Shown: positions 8,180 to 15,731, numbered from the stretch's first letter. The stretch is DNA of 46,568 nucleotides from AG-12 sp027319585 (GCA_027319585.1 DAHVMY010000012.1:1-46568), one strand, 5' to 3'. Program-made: numbers and translations. The notes: generated by a model not told the origin, from the sequence alone.

Positions 8180-8839
8180 TCACAGGTGACCTGGGCGACG
8201 TGACCCGATCAGCGACACCACCAACTGGTCACTGGTGGGGCGGAAGTCGCGATAGTGGACCCCGACTGCGACGAACGGTTCCGGGGTCAGCAGGCAGACG
8301 ATCTCATCGGCCTTCGCCCGCAGATCGGCCACGGCTGATGGGGCCGCCACCGGCGTCGCCACCACCACGGCGATCGACATCTGCCCGCGAGCAACCTGGC
8401 AGGCGGCAGCGGCGGTTGCGCCGGTTGCGATCCCGTCGTCGACGATGATCGCGGTCCTCTGCTGCAGAGGGATCCTGGGGCATGCCGCGCGCAGATCCGC
8501 CGCCGAACGCCGCAGGCCCTGTCGCTCCCGGGTCTCCATCGCGGCCAGCTCCTGAGGAGTCAACCCGGTCGCTGCGACCACAGAGCCGTTCAGCACCGGG
8601 TCACCGGACTCGCCGATCGCGCCCAGGGCCAGTTCCGGCTGCTCGGGAACGCCGAGCTTGCGCACGAAGATCGCGTCCAGGGGAGCCCCGAGGGCGTCCG
8701 CCACCGCGGCGGCGACCACCACGCCACCCCTGGGTATCCCGAGCACCACTGGATTGCGCCACGAGCGCTGACTGAGCACCTCCGCCAGCCGTGCTCCCGC
8801 CTCGGCGCGATCTGCGAAGTCCGGCTGGTCCGCGCTCAT
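8180..8839 (-). CDS. Phosphoribosyltransferase-domain protein
   Basis: A 219-residue protein with a type I phosphoribosyltransferase fold. The PRPP-binding loop is clear as IIVDDGIATGATA (about residues 131-143), preceded by the early segment PVVLGIPRGGVVVAAAVADAL and VRKLGVPEQPELALGA, which are typical of stand-alone PRTase-domain proteins that in other bacteria are often fused to or next to hydrolases. Such proteins are annotated without a proven substrate; they are not obvious nucleotide-salvage enzymes. The start ATG 8839 lacks a strong Shine-Dalgarno sequence. It follows sodN on the same strand but is separated by 225 bases containing a large hairpin, so it is probably a separate unit. 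Confidence 0.82.
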   Translation of the reverse strand: MSADQPDFADRAEAGARLAEVLSQRSWRNPVVLGIPRGGVVVAAAVADALGAPLDAIFVRKLGVPEQPELALGAIGESGDPVLNGSVVAATGLTPQELAAMETRERQGLRRSAADLRAACPRIPLQQRTAIIVDDGIATGATAAAACQVARGQMSIAVVVATPVAAPSAVADLRAKADEIVCLLTPEPFVAVGVHYRDFRPTSDQLVVSLIGSRRPGHL

Positions 8840-8975
8840 CGGGAAACGACCTGCAGATCGTGGCCACGGCGACCCAATGAGGCCGCGGCAGGGCTCCGGG
8901 CCAACGCCCCACTCAGGCCCTGGGCACTGAGCAACCGCTCCCCAGCTTCGTATCCTCCCTCGCCGGTGCCCCAGA

Positions 8976-9049
8976 AGCCACGGGCGACTCAGGGGAGCGA
9001 CCTTGGGGACTCGCCACCAGGAGCGCTCCCCGACCTCTCGCCCGTGGCT
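8976..9049 (-). terminator. Large nested hairpin downstream of sodN
   Basis: Perfect 12-base arms (AGCCACGGGCGA at 8976-8987 and TCGCCCGTGGCT at 9038-9049) enclose a second 8-base pair of arms (GGGGAGCG at 992-999 of the 8 kb block, that is 8992-8999, and CGCTCCCC at 9024-9031). It begins 15 bases after the sodN stop. There is no T-run on either side, so it may act as a GC-rich terminator or as a 3' end that protects the sodN transcript. Confidence 0.6.
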
Positions 9050-9064
9050 CCAGCTGGATGGGCC

Positions 9065-9484
9065 CTACTTCTTGCTCTCCCAGAACATGCGCGCGAACTC
9101 ATCCACCTGGCGACGCAGCTCGGCTGCCTTCTCCGGGTCGATGGACTGCTTGGCCGCGGACGCCGCCTTGAGTGTGCGCCAGACCTGATCGTGGAGGTTC
9201 GGGAACTTCTCCAGGTGTTCGGGCTTGAAGTAGTCGCTCCAGATGATCTGGACCTCTCGCTTGACCCTTTCGGCGTGCTCCTCCTTGACCGCCACCATGC
9301 GCACAAAGGAGTTCCGGCTCGCCTCAGATGTCTGGTCTGGGAGCGCGCGAATCTTGGTGACCATCGTCTCCACGGTCAGCGCCGCGAGTTGCGCCGCGTC
9401 CGGATTGTAGATCCCACACGGGATGTCACAGTGGGCGTGCACCACCCGCCGTGGCCGCGCATGAACCTTGAGGCTGTCGAACAT
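9065..9484 (-). CDS. sodN: Nickel superoxide dismutase
   Basis: A 139-residue precursor of Ni-SOD, which converts superoxide to hydrogen peroxide and oxygen. Residues 18-26 read HCDIPCGIY, the nickel-hook signature: after removal of the first 17 residues the new N-terminal histidine, Cys2 and Cys6 bind nickel. The remainder (IYNPDAAQLAALTVETMVTKI to the C-terminal FARMFWESKK) is the usual four-helix bundle, and length fits the family. The pro-peptide ends HA|HC, where the protease should cut. The start ATG 9484 has a strong AGGAGGGAG Shine-Dalgarno. The processing enzyme is encoded divergently 75 bases away, which confirms the assignment. Confidence 0.95.
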   Translation of the reverse strand: MFDSLKVHARPRRVVHAHCDIPCGIYNPDAAQLAALTVETMVTKIRALPDQTSEASRNSFVRMVAVKEEHAERVKREVQIIWSDYFKPEHLEKFPNLHDQVWRTLKAASAAKQSIDPEKAAELRRQVDEFARMFWESKK

Positions 9485-9546
9485 GCTGATCTCCCTCCTG
9501 AACTAGCAGACTGAGCCAGCGACTGGCCGCGACACTGCGTTCAAAC

Positions 9547-9552
9547 TACCAT
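9547..9552 (+). promoter_or_regulatory. -10 box TACCAT, leaderless start for sodX
   Basis: TACCAT ends six bases before ATG 9559 and no Shine-Dalgarno is present. The 74-base region between the divergent sodN and sodX genes must hold both promoters; a Nur-type operator is expected from the biology of Ni-SOD, but I could not identify one. Confidence 0.5.
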
Positions 9553-9558
9553 CACTCA

Positions 9559-9936
9559 ATGGCCACCGGCAAACTGAGACGCCTTGCTTGGCCGCACCTT
9601 CCGCAACTGGCGATGGTGGAGGGGCGCAGCATGGAGCCCGCGCTGCCCGATGGGGCCTGGGTTGTGCTGCTGCCGTGGCCCGCGCGGATGCCTCGGTTGG
9701 GGGAGGTCGTGGTCGCCGAGCACCCCCGCCGGCCGGGCTTCGAGCTGATCAAGCGGGTCGCGGCGGTGAGCCCCGAGCACAGACTGGTCTGGCTTGCCGG
9801 CGACAATCGCGAGGCGAGCACGGACAGTGAGGAGTTCGGCCCCGTGCCGGTGAACCGCGTCGTCGGTCCGGTGGTCGCGGTGGTGCGCCCCGGGCCTCCC
9901 CGGCTTGTTCGCATCGAGCCCCGGAGGCTGTGGTGA
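9559..9936 (+). CDS. sodX: Ni-SOD maturation protease, S26 signal-peptidase type
   Basis: A 125-residue S26-family peptidase. The catalytic serine is S24 in MVEGRSMEPALPDG and the general-base lysine is K65 in FELIKRVAAV; WLAGDNREASTDSEEFGPV is the conserved last box of signal peptidases. Unlike general signal peptidases it lacks a clear N-terminal membrane anchor, as is usual for the small protease that trims the Ni-SOD pro-peptide. It is transcribed divergently from sodN, the typical neighbourhood. The start is leaderless: the TACCAT box lies six bases upstream of the ATG. It is complete and should be functional. Confidence 0.9.
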   Translation: MATGKLRRLAWPHLPQLAMVEGRSMEPALPDGAWVVLLPWPARMPRLGEVVVAEHPRRPGFELIKRVAAVSPEHRLVWLAGDNREASTDSEEFGPVPVNRVVGPVVAVVRPGPPRLVRIEPRRLW

Positions 9937-9985
9937 GCGACAGCGGCCGCACCGCGACCGGGTGAGAACTGGCACCATAGGGGGT

Positions 9986-10135
9986 ATGAGCGAATCCGAG
10001 CTGCCCAGCCCCGCCCCTCGAACTCCCGAGCCGACCCGGGATGCCCTGACCCCGATCCCCCAGCCCAAGCAGAAGAAGCACAAGAAGAAGGTGTCTCGGG
10101 AACCGCCGCGAGGGCGCGGCCGAGGGGGTCGCTGA
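9986..10135 (+). CDS. Small lysine/arginine-rich protein, unknown
   Basis: A 49-residue reading frame: a proline-rich acidic first half (SPAPRTPEPTRDALTPIPQP) and a strongly basic second half with KQKKHKKKV and RGRGRGGR. It has the base composition of coding DNA in this window, and a CACCAT box lies seven bases before its ATG, which suggests a leaderless start. The frame also stays open upstream to 9905, but that part overlaps sodX. It ends 28 bases before the phosphatase gene. A basic tail of this kind suggests nucleic-acid or ribosome binding, but this is only an inference; it could also be a spurious frame. Confidence 0.4.
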   Translation: MSESELPSPAPRTPEPTRDALTPIPQPKQKKHKKKVSREPPRGRGRGGR

Positions 10136-10163
10136 ACCTGACCTCTCGACGGCGCGGCGAGGC

Positions 10164-10970
10164 GTGACCACAGCGGGGGCGAAGCCAGATCTCGGGCTGG
10201 CGCTCGCCACTGCTCGTTACGCGGCCCAGGCGGGGGGCGCCGTGGTGCGAGCCGCCGGGCTCGGAGTCCATCCAACTGAGCGCAAGGGTCCGGGCGACTA
10301 TGTGACCGCGGTGGACCGCCAGAGTGAGCAGGTGATCGTCCGCGTGCTGAGGGCCGCCTTTCCCGAGCTTCCGGTCCTGGCCGAGGAGAGCGGGGGAGAC
10401 CGCCAGGACACCGGGTGGGTCGTCGACCCCATCGATGGCACCACCAACTTCAGTCGCGGCTTTCCCATGGTGGGGGTCTCGGTCGCCCTGCTGGTGGACG
10501 GCAGCCCGGCCGTCGGCTGCGTGCACGCCCCGTTCCTGGGGTGGACGTACACGGCCAGACAGGGGATGGGGGCGTACGACCAGACCGGCCAGAGGCTGTC
10601 CCTGCAGGATCCCGCGCCCCGGGAGGCGCTGATCACCACCGGCTTTCCGTTCAAGGCTCCGGAGCGCATTCCCCGCCTGCTGGGCGCCCTGGGCATGGTG
10701 CTGGAGGAGTTCGAGGATGTGCGTCGCCCGGGGGCTGCGAGCCTGGATCTCGCCTACACCGCAGCTGGGGTGTTCAGCGGCTACTTCGAGCTCGGGCTGA
10801 AGGTCTGGGACATCGCCGCCGGCGCCCTCCTGGTGACCGAGGCTGGCGGACTCGTGTCCGACTGGGATGGGGAACCGCGTCACCTCATCAGCGGTGACAT
10901 CGTGGCCGGTCCTCCCCGGGTGCATGCCGCCCTGCTCCAGGCGACCCGCTCGCGGTCAGGCGCGCACTAG
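10164..10970 (+). CDS. Inositol monophosphatase-family phosphatase
   Basis: A 268-residue member of the magnesium-dependent IMPase family. Metal-site motifs are present in order: AEES (E74/E75), DPIDGTTNF (D88, D91) and, near the C-terminus, KVWDIAAGALLVTEAGG. Between them FLGWTYTARQGMGAY is typical for bacterial IMPase/SuhB-like proteins. Substrates in the family include inositol-1-phosphate, histidinol phosphate, fructose bisphosphate and PAP; the sequence alone does not choose between them. GTG 10164 is the first usable start and lacks a strong Shine-Dalgarno, so coupling to the small gene before it is possible. Its last 15 bases overlap the end of the convergent gene. Confidence 0.88.
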   Translation: MTTAGAKPDLGLALATARYAAQAGGAVVRAAGLGVHPTERKGPGDYVTAVDRQSEQVIVRVLRAAFPELPVLAEESGGDRQDTGWVVDPIDGTTNFSRGFPMVGVSVALLVDGSPAVGCVHAPFLGWTYTARQGMGAYDQTGQRLSLQDPAPREALITTGFPFKAPERIPRLLGALGMVLEEFEDVRRPGAASLDLAYTAAGVFSGYFELGLKVWDIAAGALLVTEAGGLVSDWDGEPRHLISGDIVAGPPRVHAALLQATRSRSGAH

Positions 10971-11447
10971 GACCTGACCCGTGACCACGTCACCCACCCG
11001 CCGGGCCAGCACCTTGGGCTCGAAGTGAAGGGTGTAGTCACCGGCGTGCAGCGGCACCACGGAGATCACGACCGGGATGGTGGAGTTGGTCTCCAGGATG
11101 CCCCCGCACGACTCGTCGTGGCGCCAGCTGGACCCCCTCGAGCCGAGGAAGGTGACCTTCACCACCCGAAACTCCGGGGTCAGGTTGGCCCCGATGCAGG
11201 CGGGGGACATCGCGCTGCCCGAGGCCAGGTAGAGCCCGAAGGCCAGCCGCTGCTGCCTGCCCACGGTCATCGTGTAGCTGCCCACCGCCCCCCCCAGCTG
11301 AGCCTTGGGCGGACCCGAGTTCTTGTTGATCGACCCGAGGCTGGTGACCACGTCGACGAACGCCGAGATCGCCAGGAAGGCGATCACGGCAACGGCCAGC
11401 AGCTGGCCGGCGCTTAACCTTGGTAGCCAACGGGGAGCGGTCTTCAA
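10956..11447 (-). CDS. Single-pass membrane protein of unknown function
   Basis: A 163-residue protein with one N-terminal membrane segment (SAGQLLAVAVIAFLAISAFVDVV, about residues 12-34) and an extracytoplasmic domain of beta-rich character. Two cysteines (in SPACIG and ESCGG) could form a disulfide. I recognise no family. The open frame extends to 12014, but that part lies antisense to enolase and is a shadow. TTG 11447 is chosen because it begins just before the membrane segment, with AAGGAG close upstream and a TAACCT box next to it. It is divergent from enolase and overlaps the end of the convergent phosphatase gene by 15 bases. Confidence 0.6.
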   Translation of the reverse strand: MKTAPRWLPRLSAGQLLAVAVIAFLAISAFVDVVTSLGSINKNSGPPKAQLGGAVGSYTMTVGRQQRLAFGLYLASGSAMSPACIGANLTPEFRVVKVTFLGSRGSSWRHDESCGGILETNSTIPVVISVVPLHAGDYTLHFEPKVLARRVGDVVTGQVLVRA

Positions 11448-11504
11448 GCTCCTTGAGGTTAGCGGCTCTCCGCCCGGTGGGGGCCGGCATGCAGGGAGGC
11501 GACC

Positions 11505-12809
11505 ATGACCTTCATCGAAGAGGTGGAAGCGGAGGAGATCCTGGACTCGAGGGGGAATCCGACTCTGGCTGTGATGGTCGCCTTGGCGACCGGGGATGTG
11601 GGCCGGGCGGCCGTGCCGTCGGGAGCCTCGACCGGTCACCGGGAGGCTGTGGAGCTTCGGGATGGCGACGCGGGGAGATACGGCGGCAAGGGTGTGCTCA
11701 GCGCCGTCCAGAATGTCAATGAGACGCTCGGCCCGGCCATCGTGGGCATGGACGCGCTTGATCAGCGCGCACTCGACGAGCGCCTCATTGAGCTTGATGG
11801 CACGCCCAACAAGGGCCGCCTGGGTGCCAACGCGATCCTCGGGGTGAGCCTGGCCGTGGCCCGCGCCGCCGCCTCGGCTCAGGATGTGCCGCTCTACCGG
11901 TATCTGGGCGGGGTGGGGGCCCGAGAGCTGCCGGTGCCCCAGTTCAACATCCTCAACGGCGGCGTCCATGCGCGCACCGCCGTCGACTTCCAGGAGTTCA
12001 TGGTGGTGCCCCACGGAATGCCGTCCTTTGCGGAGGCGCTACGAGCCGGGGCGGAGATCTTTCACGCCCTGCGCGAGGTTCTGCAGGCTAAGGGCCTGGC
12101 CGGCGGGCAGGGGGATGAGGGCGGATTCGCTCCCAGCTTGAATAGCAACGCCGCGGCGGTTGAGCTGGTCCTCGAGGCCATCGGCAGGGCCGGCTACTCG
12201 GCCCCAGATCAGGTGGGGATCGCGCTGGATCCGGCCACCAGCCAGCTCTACGACGATGGTGCCTACCACCTGAGGGGGGAGGGCCGTCGGCTCACCTCCA
12301 GCGAGCTGGCTTCCCTCTGGGAGGACTGGCTCCGCCAGTATCCGATCATCTCCCTGGAGGATGGGATGGCGGAGGACGACTGGGCTGGTTGGGCGGAGTT
12401 GACGCAGCGGCTGGGCGGTGCCGTGCAGCTGGTGGGGGACGACCTCTTCGTCACCAATGTGGATATCCTGGAAGCCGGCATCCGAGACGGGCTGGCCAAC
12501 GCGATCCTGATCAAGCTGAACCAGATCGGAACCCTCAGCGAGACCATCGATGTGGTCGAGATGGCCAAGCGTCACGGCTACGCGACTGTGATCAGCCATC
12601 GCTCCGGCGAGACCGAGGACACCAGCATCGCCGACCTCGCGGTCGGGTTGGGGGCCGGCCAGATCAAGTCGGGGGCTCCCTCCCGCAGCGAGCGGGTGGC
12701 CAAGTACAACCGGCTGCTGCGGATCGAACGCGAGCTGGGCTCGAGTGCGGCCTATGCGGGCGCATCGGTGCTCGCCCGGGGCGATCGCCAGCCCCACAAA
12801 CCCGACTGA
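11505..12809 (+). CDS. eno: Enolase (phosphopyruvate hydratase)
   Basis: A 434-residue glycolytic enzyme converting 2-phosphoglycerate to phosphoenolpyruvate in the cytoplasm. All signatures are present: the N-terminal EILDSRGNPT, SGASTGHREA, GGVHARTAVDFQEFMVVPHG, the catalytic GDEGGFAPSL, the lysine in ILIKLNQIGTLSE and the signature SHRSGETEDTSIADLAVG with AGQIKSGAPSRSERVAKYN. Length is normal for the family. ATG 11505 has the Shine-Dalgarno AGGGAGGCG. A variation is GGVHARTAVD where most enolases have GG.HA.N..D: the usual asparagine is missing. The cysM promoter begins immediately after its stop codon. Confidence 0.96.
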   Translation: MTFIEEVEAEEILDSRGNPTLAVMVALATGDVGRAAVPSGASTGHREAVELRDGDAGRYGGKGVLSAVQNVNETLGPAIVGMDALDQRALDERLIELDGTPNKGRLGANAILGVSLAVARAAASAQDVPLYRYLGGVGARELPVPQFNILNGGVHARTAVDFQEFMVVPHGMPSFAEALRAGAEIFHALREVLQAKGLAGGQGDEGGFAPSLNSNAAAVELVLEAIGRAGYSAPDQVGIALDPATSQLYDDGAYHLRGEGRRLTSSELASLWEDWLRQYPIISLEDGMAEDDWAGWAELTQRLGGAVQLVGDDLFVTNVDILEAGIRDGLANAILIKLNQIGTLSETIDVVEMAKRHGYATVISHRSGETEDTSIADLAVGLGAGQIKSGAPSRSERVAKYNRLLRIERELGSSAAYAGASVLARGDRQPHKPD

Positions 12810-12815
12810 TACAGT
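12810..12815 (+). promoter_or_regulatory. -10 box TACAGT directly after the eno stop
   Basis: TACAGT begins at the base after the enolase TGA and ends seven bases before GTG 12823, so cysM probably has its own promoter and a leaderless mRNA, distinct from eno. Confidence 0.5.
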
Positions 12816-12822
12816 AGGGTTT

Positions 12823-13773
12823 GTGCAGGCATCACCGAGACCCGATCTCAGGGTCCTGAAGGCTCCACCGGCCTCGGGCATCGCGGCGCTGGTGGGCAAC
12901 ACTCCGCTGCTGCGCCTGCGCCTCTACGAGGACGTGGCTCCGCGGCTGGATGTGTTCGCCAAGGCGGAGTTCATGAACCCGGGCGGGTCGGTCAAGGACA
13001 GGGCCGCCCTGGCCATGCTGCGGGCGGGGCTCGACTCCGGCATGCTGCGCCACGGCCGGACGATCCTGGACAGCACCAGCGGCAACACCGGGGTTGCCTA
13101 CGCCATGCTGGGGGCGGCTCTCGGCTACCCGGTCAAGCTGGTGGTTCCCGCCAACGTCAGTGTGGAACGCAAGCAGCTCATGACCGCTTACGGAGCGGAG
13201 CTGCTGCTGAGTGATCCCCAGGAGGGCTCCGACGGGGCGATCCGCATCTGCCGGGAGCTGGCGCAGCGGGAACCCGACCGGTATTTCTATCCCGATCAGT
13301 ACAACAATCCCGCCAATTGGCAGGCCCACTATCGGACCACCGGGGTCGAGATCTGGGAGCAGACCGAGGGCGAGGTGACCCACTTTCTCGCCGGGCTGGG
13401 AACCAGCGGCACCTTCGTTGGCACCACCCGCCGCCTCAAGGAGTTCAACCGGGAGATCACCTGCGTCAGCCTGGAGCCTGACGACCCCTTCCACGGGCTG
13501 GAGGGGCTCAAGCACATGGCCTCGTCGATCGTCCCTGGCATTTACGATCCGGACCTCGCAGACCTCCACCTGTTCGGCCCGACCGACGGGGCTTATGATC
13601 TGGTGCTGAAGTTGGCGCGGCAGGAGGGCATCCTGGTCGGGCATTCGACGGGACTCGCGCTGTGGGGGGTGGGGGAGTTGATCCGGCAGGGGCTGCGCGA
13701 GGGGGTCGTGGTGCTGATCTGCCCCGACGGGGGAGCCCGCTATCTGAGCAGTGGCCTCTACGGTGAGGGTTGA
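12823..13773 (+). CDS. cysM: Cysteine synthase, CysM-type (likely CysO-dependent)
   Basis: A 316-residue PLP-dependent fold-type II enzyme. The PLP lysine is K58 in NPGGSVKDRAAL, the phosphate and substrate loops are TSGNTG (85-90) and GLGTSGT (191-197). The enzyme replaces the side chain of an activated serine with sulfur. Several features resemble mycobacterial CysM, which uses O-phosphoserine and the thiocarboxylate of CysO: VPANVSVERKQLM, YQYNNPANW-like spacing and the C-terminal GGARYLSSGLYGEG. A JAMM protease gene follows directly and a CysO-like carrier is encoded at 29491, which supports that route. The GTG at 12823 is preferred over in-frame codons inside eno because of the TACAGT box. 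O-acetylserine use cannot be excluded. Confidence 0.88.
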   Translation: MQASPRPDLRVLKAPPASGIAALVGNTPLLRLRLYEDVAPRLDVFAKAEFMNPGGSVKDRAALAMLRAGLDSGMLRHGRTILDSTSGNTGVAYAMLGAALGYPVKLVVPANVSVERKQLMTAYGAELLLSDPQEGSDGAIRICRELAQREPDRYFYPDQYNNPANWQAHYRTTGVEIWEQTEGEVTHFLAGLGTSGTFVGTTRRLKEFNREITCVSLEPDDPFHGLEGLKHMASSIVPGIYDPDLADLHLFGPTDGAYDLVLKLARQEGILVGHSTGLALWGVGELIRQGLREGVVVLICPDGGARYLSSGLYGEG

Positions 13774-13775
13774 TC

Positions 13776-14264
13776 GTGGGCGGTCTGCCGCTGGCCTTCA
13801 CCTCTGAGCTCTTCGCGCGGATGCGCCAGCTCTCAGAGGCCACCTATCCCTACGAGGGATGCGGGGTGCTGGTAGGTAGGGTCACGGAGGCCGCCGCCGT
13901 GGTCACCGAGGTGGTGGCCGGCCACAACCTGGTCACCGATCGGCGGCACGATCGCTATGAGCTCGATCCCCGCGACATCATCGCAGCCGAGAAGCTGGCC
14001 CGCGACCGCAAAGAGGAGGTTCTGGGGTTCTTCCACACCCATCCCGACCACCCCGCCAGACCGAGCCAGTTCGACACCGACCGGGCCTGGCCCGGCTATC
14101 ACTACGTGGTCGTTGCGGTGCACTCGGGGCGTCAGGTCGCCGCCACCTGCTGGCGGCTCCAGGACGGCGTCGAGCCCAATCAGTTCCAGGAGGAAGATCT
14201 CCAGGTCCTGGGGGGCGCGGCTCCCGGCTATAATCCGCCCGGTCCGGCAGCGGAGGAGATGTGA
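13776..14264 (+). CDS. mec: JAMM/M67-family metalloprotease (Mec-like)
   Basis: A 162-residue Mov34/JAMM-domain zinc peptidase. The full JAMM set is visible: E27 in YPYEGCG and H87, H89, S97 and D100 in HTHPDHPARPSQFD. In Mycobacterium the homologous Mec (JAB1-type) cleaves the cysteine adduct from CysO after CysM has built it. Here it starts three bases after the cysM stop with GAGGG as Shine-Dalgarno before GTG 13776, so the two are cotranscribed. The sulfur carrier is not adjacent; the best candidate in the window is at 29491. A TTG at 13770 overlapping the cysM stop is an alternative start. Confidence 0.88.
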   Translation: MGGLPLAFTSELFARMRQLSEATYPYEGCGVLVGRVTEAAAVVTEVVAGHNLVTDRRHDRYELDPRDIIAAEKLARDRKEEVLGFFHTHPDHPARPSQFDTDRAWPGYHYVVVAVHSGRQVAATCWRLQDGVEPNQFQEEDLQVLGGAAPGYNPPGPAAEEM

Positions 14265-14491
14265 AGACAGCGGTTACGACGGTGGAGGTGGTGCTGGCAG
14301 TCCTGCTGGTCATCACCATCCTGCTGCAGACTCCGAAGTCCAGTGGACTCGGTGGCACCATCGGGGGCGGTACTGACATGGGCGGAGGCTACCGCACCAG
14401 GCGCGGTCTGGAGCGGGTGCTGTTCCGCACCTCGATCTGGCTCACCGTCGCCTTCGCCCTGGTGGCGATCATCCAGATCCGAGTCAATTGA
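14261..14491 (+). CDS. secG: Protein-export membrane protein SecG
   Basis: A 76-residue SecG: two membrane helices (VVLAVLLVITILLQTP and TSIWLTVAFALVAIIQIR) separated by the typical loop QTPKSSGLGGTIGGG. SecG joins SecY and SecE in the inner-membrane translocation channel and eases SecA cycling. GTG 14261 overlaps the stop of the preceding protease gene in a 4-base GTGA, so it is the last gene of the cysM-mec-secG unit. Length and glycine-rich loop are normal for the family. Confidence 0.93.
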   Translation: MKTAVTTVEVVLAVLLVITILLQTPKSSGLGGTIGGGTDMGGGYRTRRGLERVLFRTSIWLTVAFALVAIIQIRVN

Positions 14492-14568
14492 GGACCGCCG
14501 CGGTCAGCTGACGGCGCCGGCGCCCCCGGCCACCGCCGGGCCCATCTTGGTAGCATTCTCACTCTTGG

Positions 14569-14654
14569 GCCGGGATGGTGAAATGGTAGACACGCAGCGT
14601 TCAGGGCGCTGTGCAGGTCACTGCGTGCGGGTTCGAGTCCCGCTCCCGGCACCA
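14569..14654 (+). tRNA. tRNA-Leu(CAG)
   Basis: An 86-base class II tRNA. The acceptor arms GCCGGGA (14569-14575) and TCCCGGC (14644-14650) pair perfectly, followed by A and an encoded CCA. The anticodon stem CAGCG/CGCTG encloses loop TTCAGGG, giving anticodon CAG, which reads CUG. A long variable arm (GCAGGTCACTGC) and the T arm GCGGGTTCGAGTCCCGC confirm leucine. TAGCAT at 14551-14556 is a plausible -10 box. Confidence 0.96.
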
Positions 14655-14715
14655 ACCGTCGGCGGAACTGCCGGCCTTGGGCGAACTCCCTAGCCCGAAC
14701 GGTCGTCTCTCGGGC

Positions 14716-14776
14716 TATCCTGAGATCGGTGGCCGCCCGGGCCCGGGGTCGGGAAGCGCTTCGGTCGCCCAGTTGA
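14716..14776 (+). promoter_or_regulatory. Promoter and possible leaderless mini-ORF before the protease
   Basis: TATCCT (14716-14721) is followed by seven bases and a GTG at 14729 that opens a 15-codon frame, VAARARGREALRSPS, ending with TGA at 14774-14776. The protease TTG begins ten bases later. The frame may be a translated leader or chance. Confidence 0.35.
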
Positions 14777-14786
14777 GGGAGACCAG

Positions 14787-15716
14787 TTGTCGCAGCCAGT
14801 TGGTGGGCCAAGCCCTGGGGCTTCCGGTGGGGGGCCCTTGCCGTGGGTGCCTCCCGAGCTGGGTCGAGATCTCGACGGTGATGGGTTCGAGCGTGACCAT
14901 GGGCTCGGGGCGGGCCTCTGGGATCAGGCTCCGCACCCCCGGGCGGGTGCAGCGCGGCGGCGTTGGCGGGGCCTGCTGGCGGGCCTGATCATCGCCGGCC
15001 TGGCCCTCGGAGCCGGATCGCTGGCCGCAGATCTGGGGACCGCTCCAGCGCTGGTCCATCAGGGCCGTAGCGAACCGCACTTCTCCAATGTGGCGGGTGG
15101 AGCCCCACCCAGCAGCGCCGAGGCCCTGGCCCGGGTTGCGGCCGCCGACCTTCCGGAGATAGTAACCGTGGTTGCCATCGGGCGCCAGAGCGACGAGCTG
15201 GGCACCGGTTGGCCGGTGGACGGGCAGGGGGATTTCATCACCAACGACCACGTCGTGCATCAGGGGATCAGCTTCTACGCGGTCTCTCAGTCCGGCACCG
15301 AGTATCCGGCCCGGGTGGTCAACGTCGATCCTGCCCTCGATCTCGCCGAGGTCCGGGTGATCGGGTTGAGCGAGGCGCCGTTCGCCATCGACCCCACTCC
15401 GGCGGCCGTCGGCCAGGCGGTCGTGGTGCTGGCATCGGAGGGGGCGACCAGCCATCCTCCGATCACCGACTCTGTGATCGACGGTCTCAACGAGCGCGCC
15501 ACGGTGGCGCATGCGGCTCCCGGTGAGCTCAGCGACTACTCTGACCTGATCCGGATTCCGGCCCAGATCTTCCCCGGCAACAGCGGAGGGCCGGTGCTGA
15601 CCACCGGCGGGCAGGTGGTGGGGATTCTCACCCTGGCGGCCGAGCATGGTGACGGAGCCTTCGCGATTCCGCTGACGGAGGTGGAGCCGGTGATCCAGCG
15701 CTGGCTGGCCGGTTAG
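14787..15716 (+). CDS. Membrane-anchored trypsin-like serine protease (HtrA-like, no PDZ)
   Basis: A 309-residue type II membrane protein: a 60-residue proline/glycine-rich cytoplasmic N-terminus, one helix (about 62-82), then an external S1C protease domain. The catalytic triad is H155 in FITNDHVVH, D185 in DPALDLAEV and S266 in PGNSGGPV. The protein ends right after the protease domain, so it lacks the PDZ domain of classical DegP/HtrA proteins. Family members degrade or process misfolded or surface proteins. TTG 14787 is the start, with GAGGGAGA just upstream; a mini-ORF precedes it. The strand after the oxyanion loop is preceded by GTGWPVDGQG instead of the usual GSGF. Confidence 0.85.
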   Translation: MSQPVGGPSPGASGGGPLPWVPPELGRDLDGDGFERDHGLGAGLWDQAPHPRAGAARRRWRGLLAGLIIAGLALGAGSLAADLGTAPALVHQGRSEPHFSNVAGGAPPSSAEALARVAAADLPEIVTVVAIGRQSDELGTGWPVDGQGDFITNDHVVHQGISFYAVSQSGTEYPARVVNVDPALDLAEVRVIGLSEAPFAIDPTPAAVGQAVVVLASEGATSHPPITDSVIDGLNERATVAHAAPGELSDYSDLIRIPAQIFPGNSGGPVLTTGGQVVGILTLAAEHGDGAFAIPLTEVEPVIQRWLAG

Positions 15717-15725
15717 GAGTTTGCT

Positions 15726-15731
15726 TAGACT
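15726..15731 (+). promoter_or_regulatory. -10 box TAGACT upstream of sqdB
   Basis: TAGACT would start transcription near 15738 and leave a leader of about 117 bases before ATG 15855. The leader is GC-rich; I could not match it to a known riboswitch. A leader this long is unusual here, where many genes have none. Confidence 0.35.

Noticed and set aside
9552..10925. 457-codon minus-strand frame opposite sodX and the phosphatase
   Set aside because: Lies antisense to two genes with intact catalytic motifs; composition is that of a shadow frame.
11448..12014. Upstream extension of the 10956 minus-strand gene into enolase
   Set aside because: The extension is antisense to conserved enolase sequence; the membrane segment begins just after TTG 11447.
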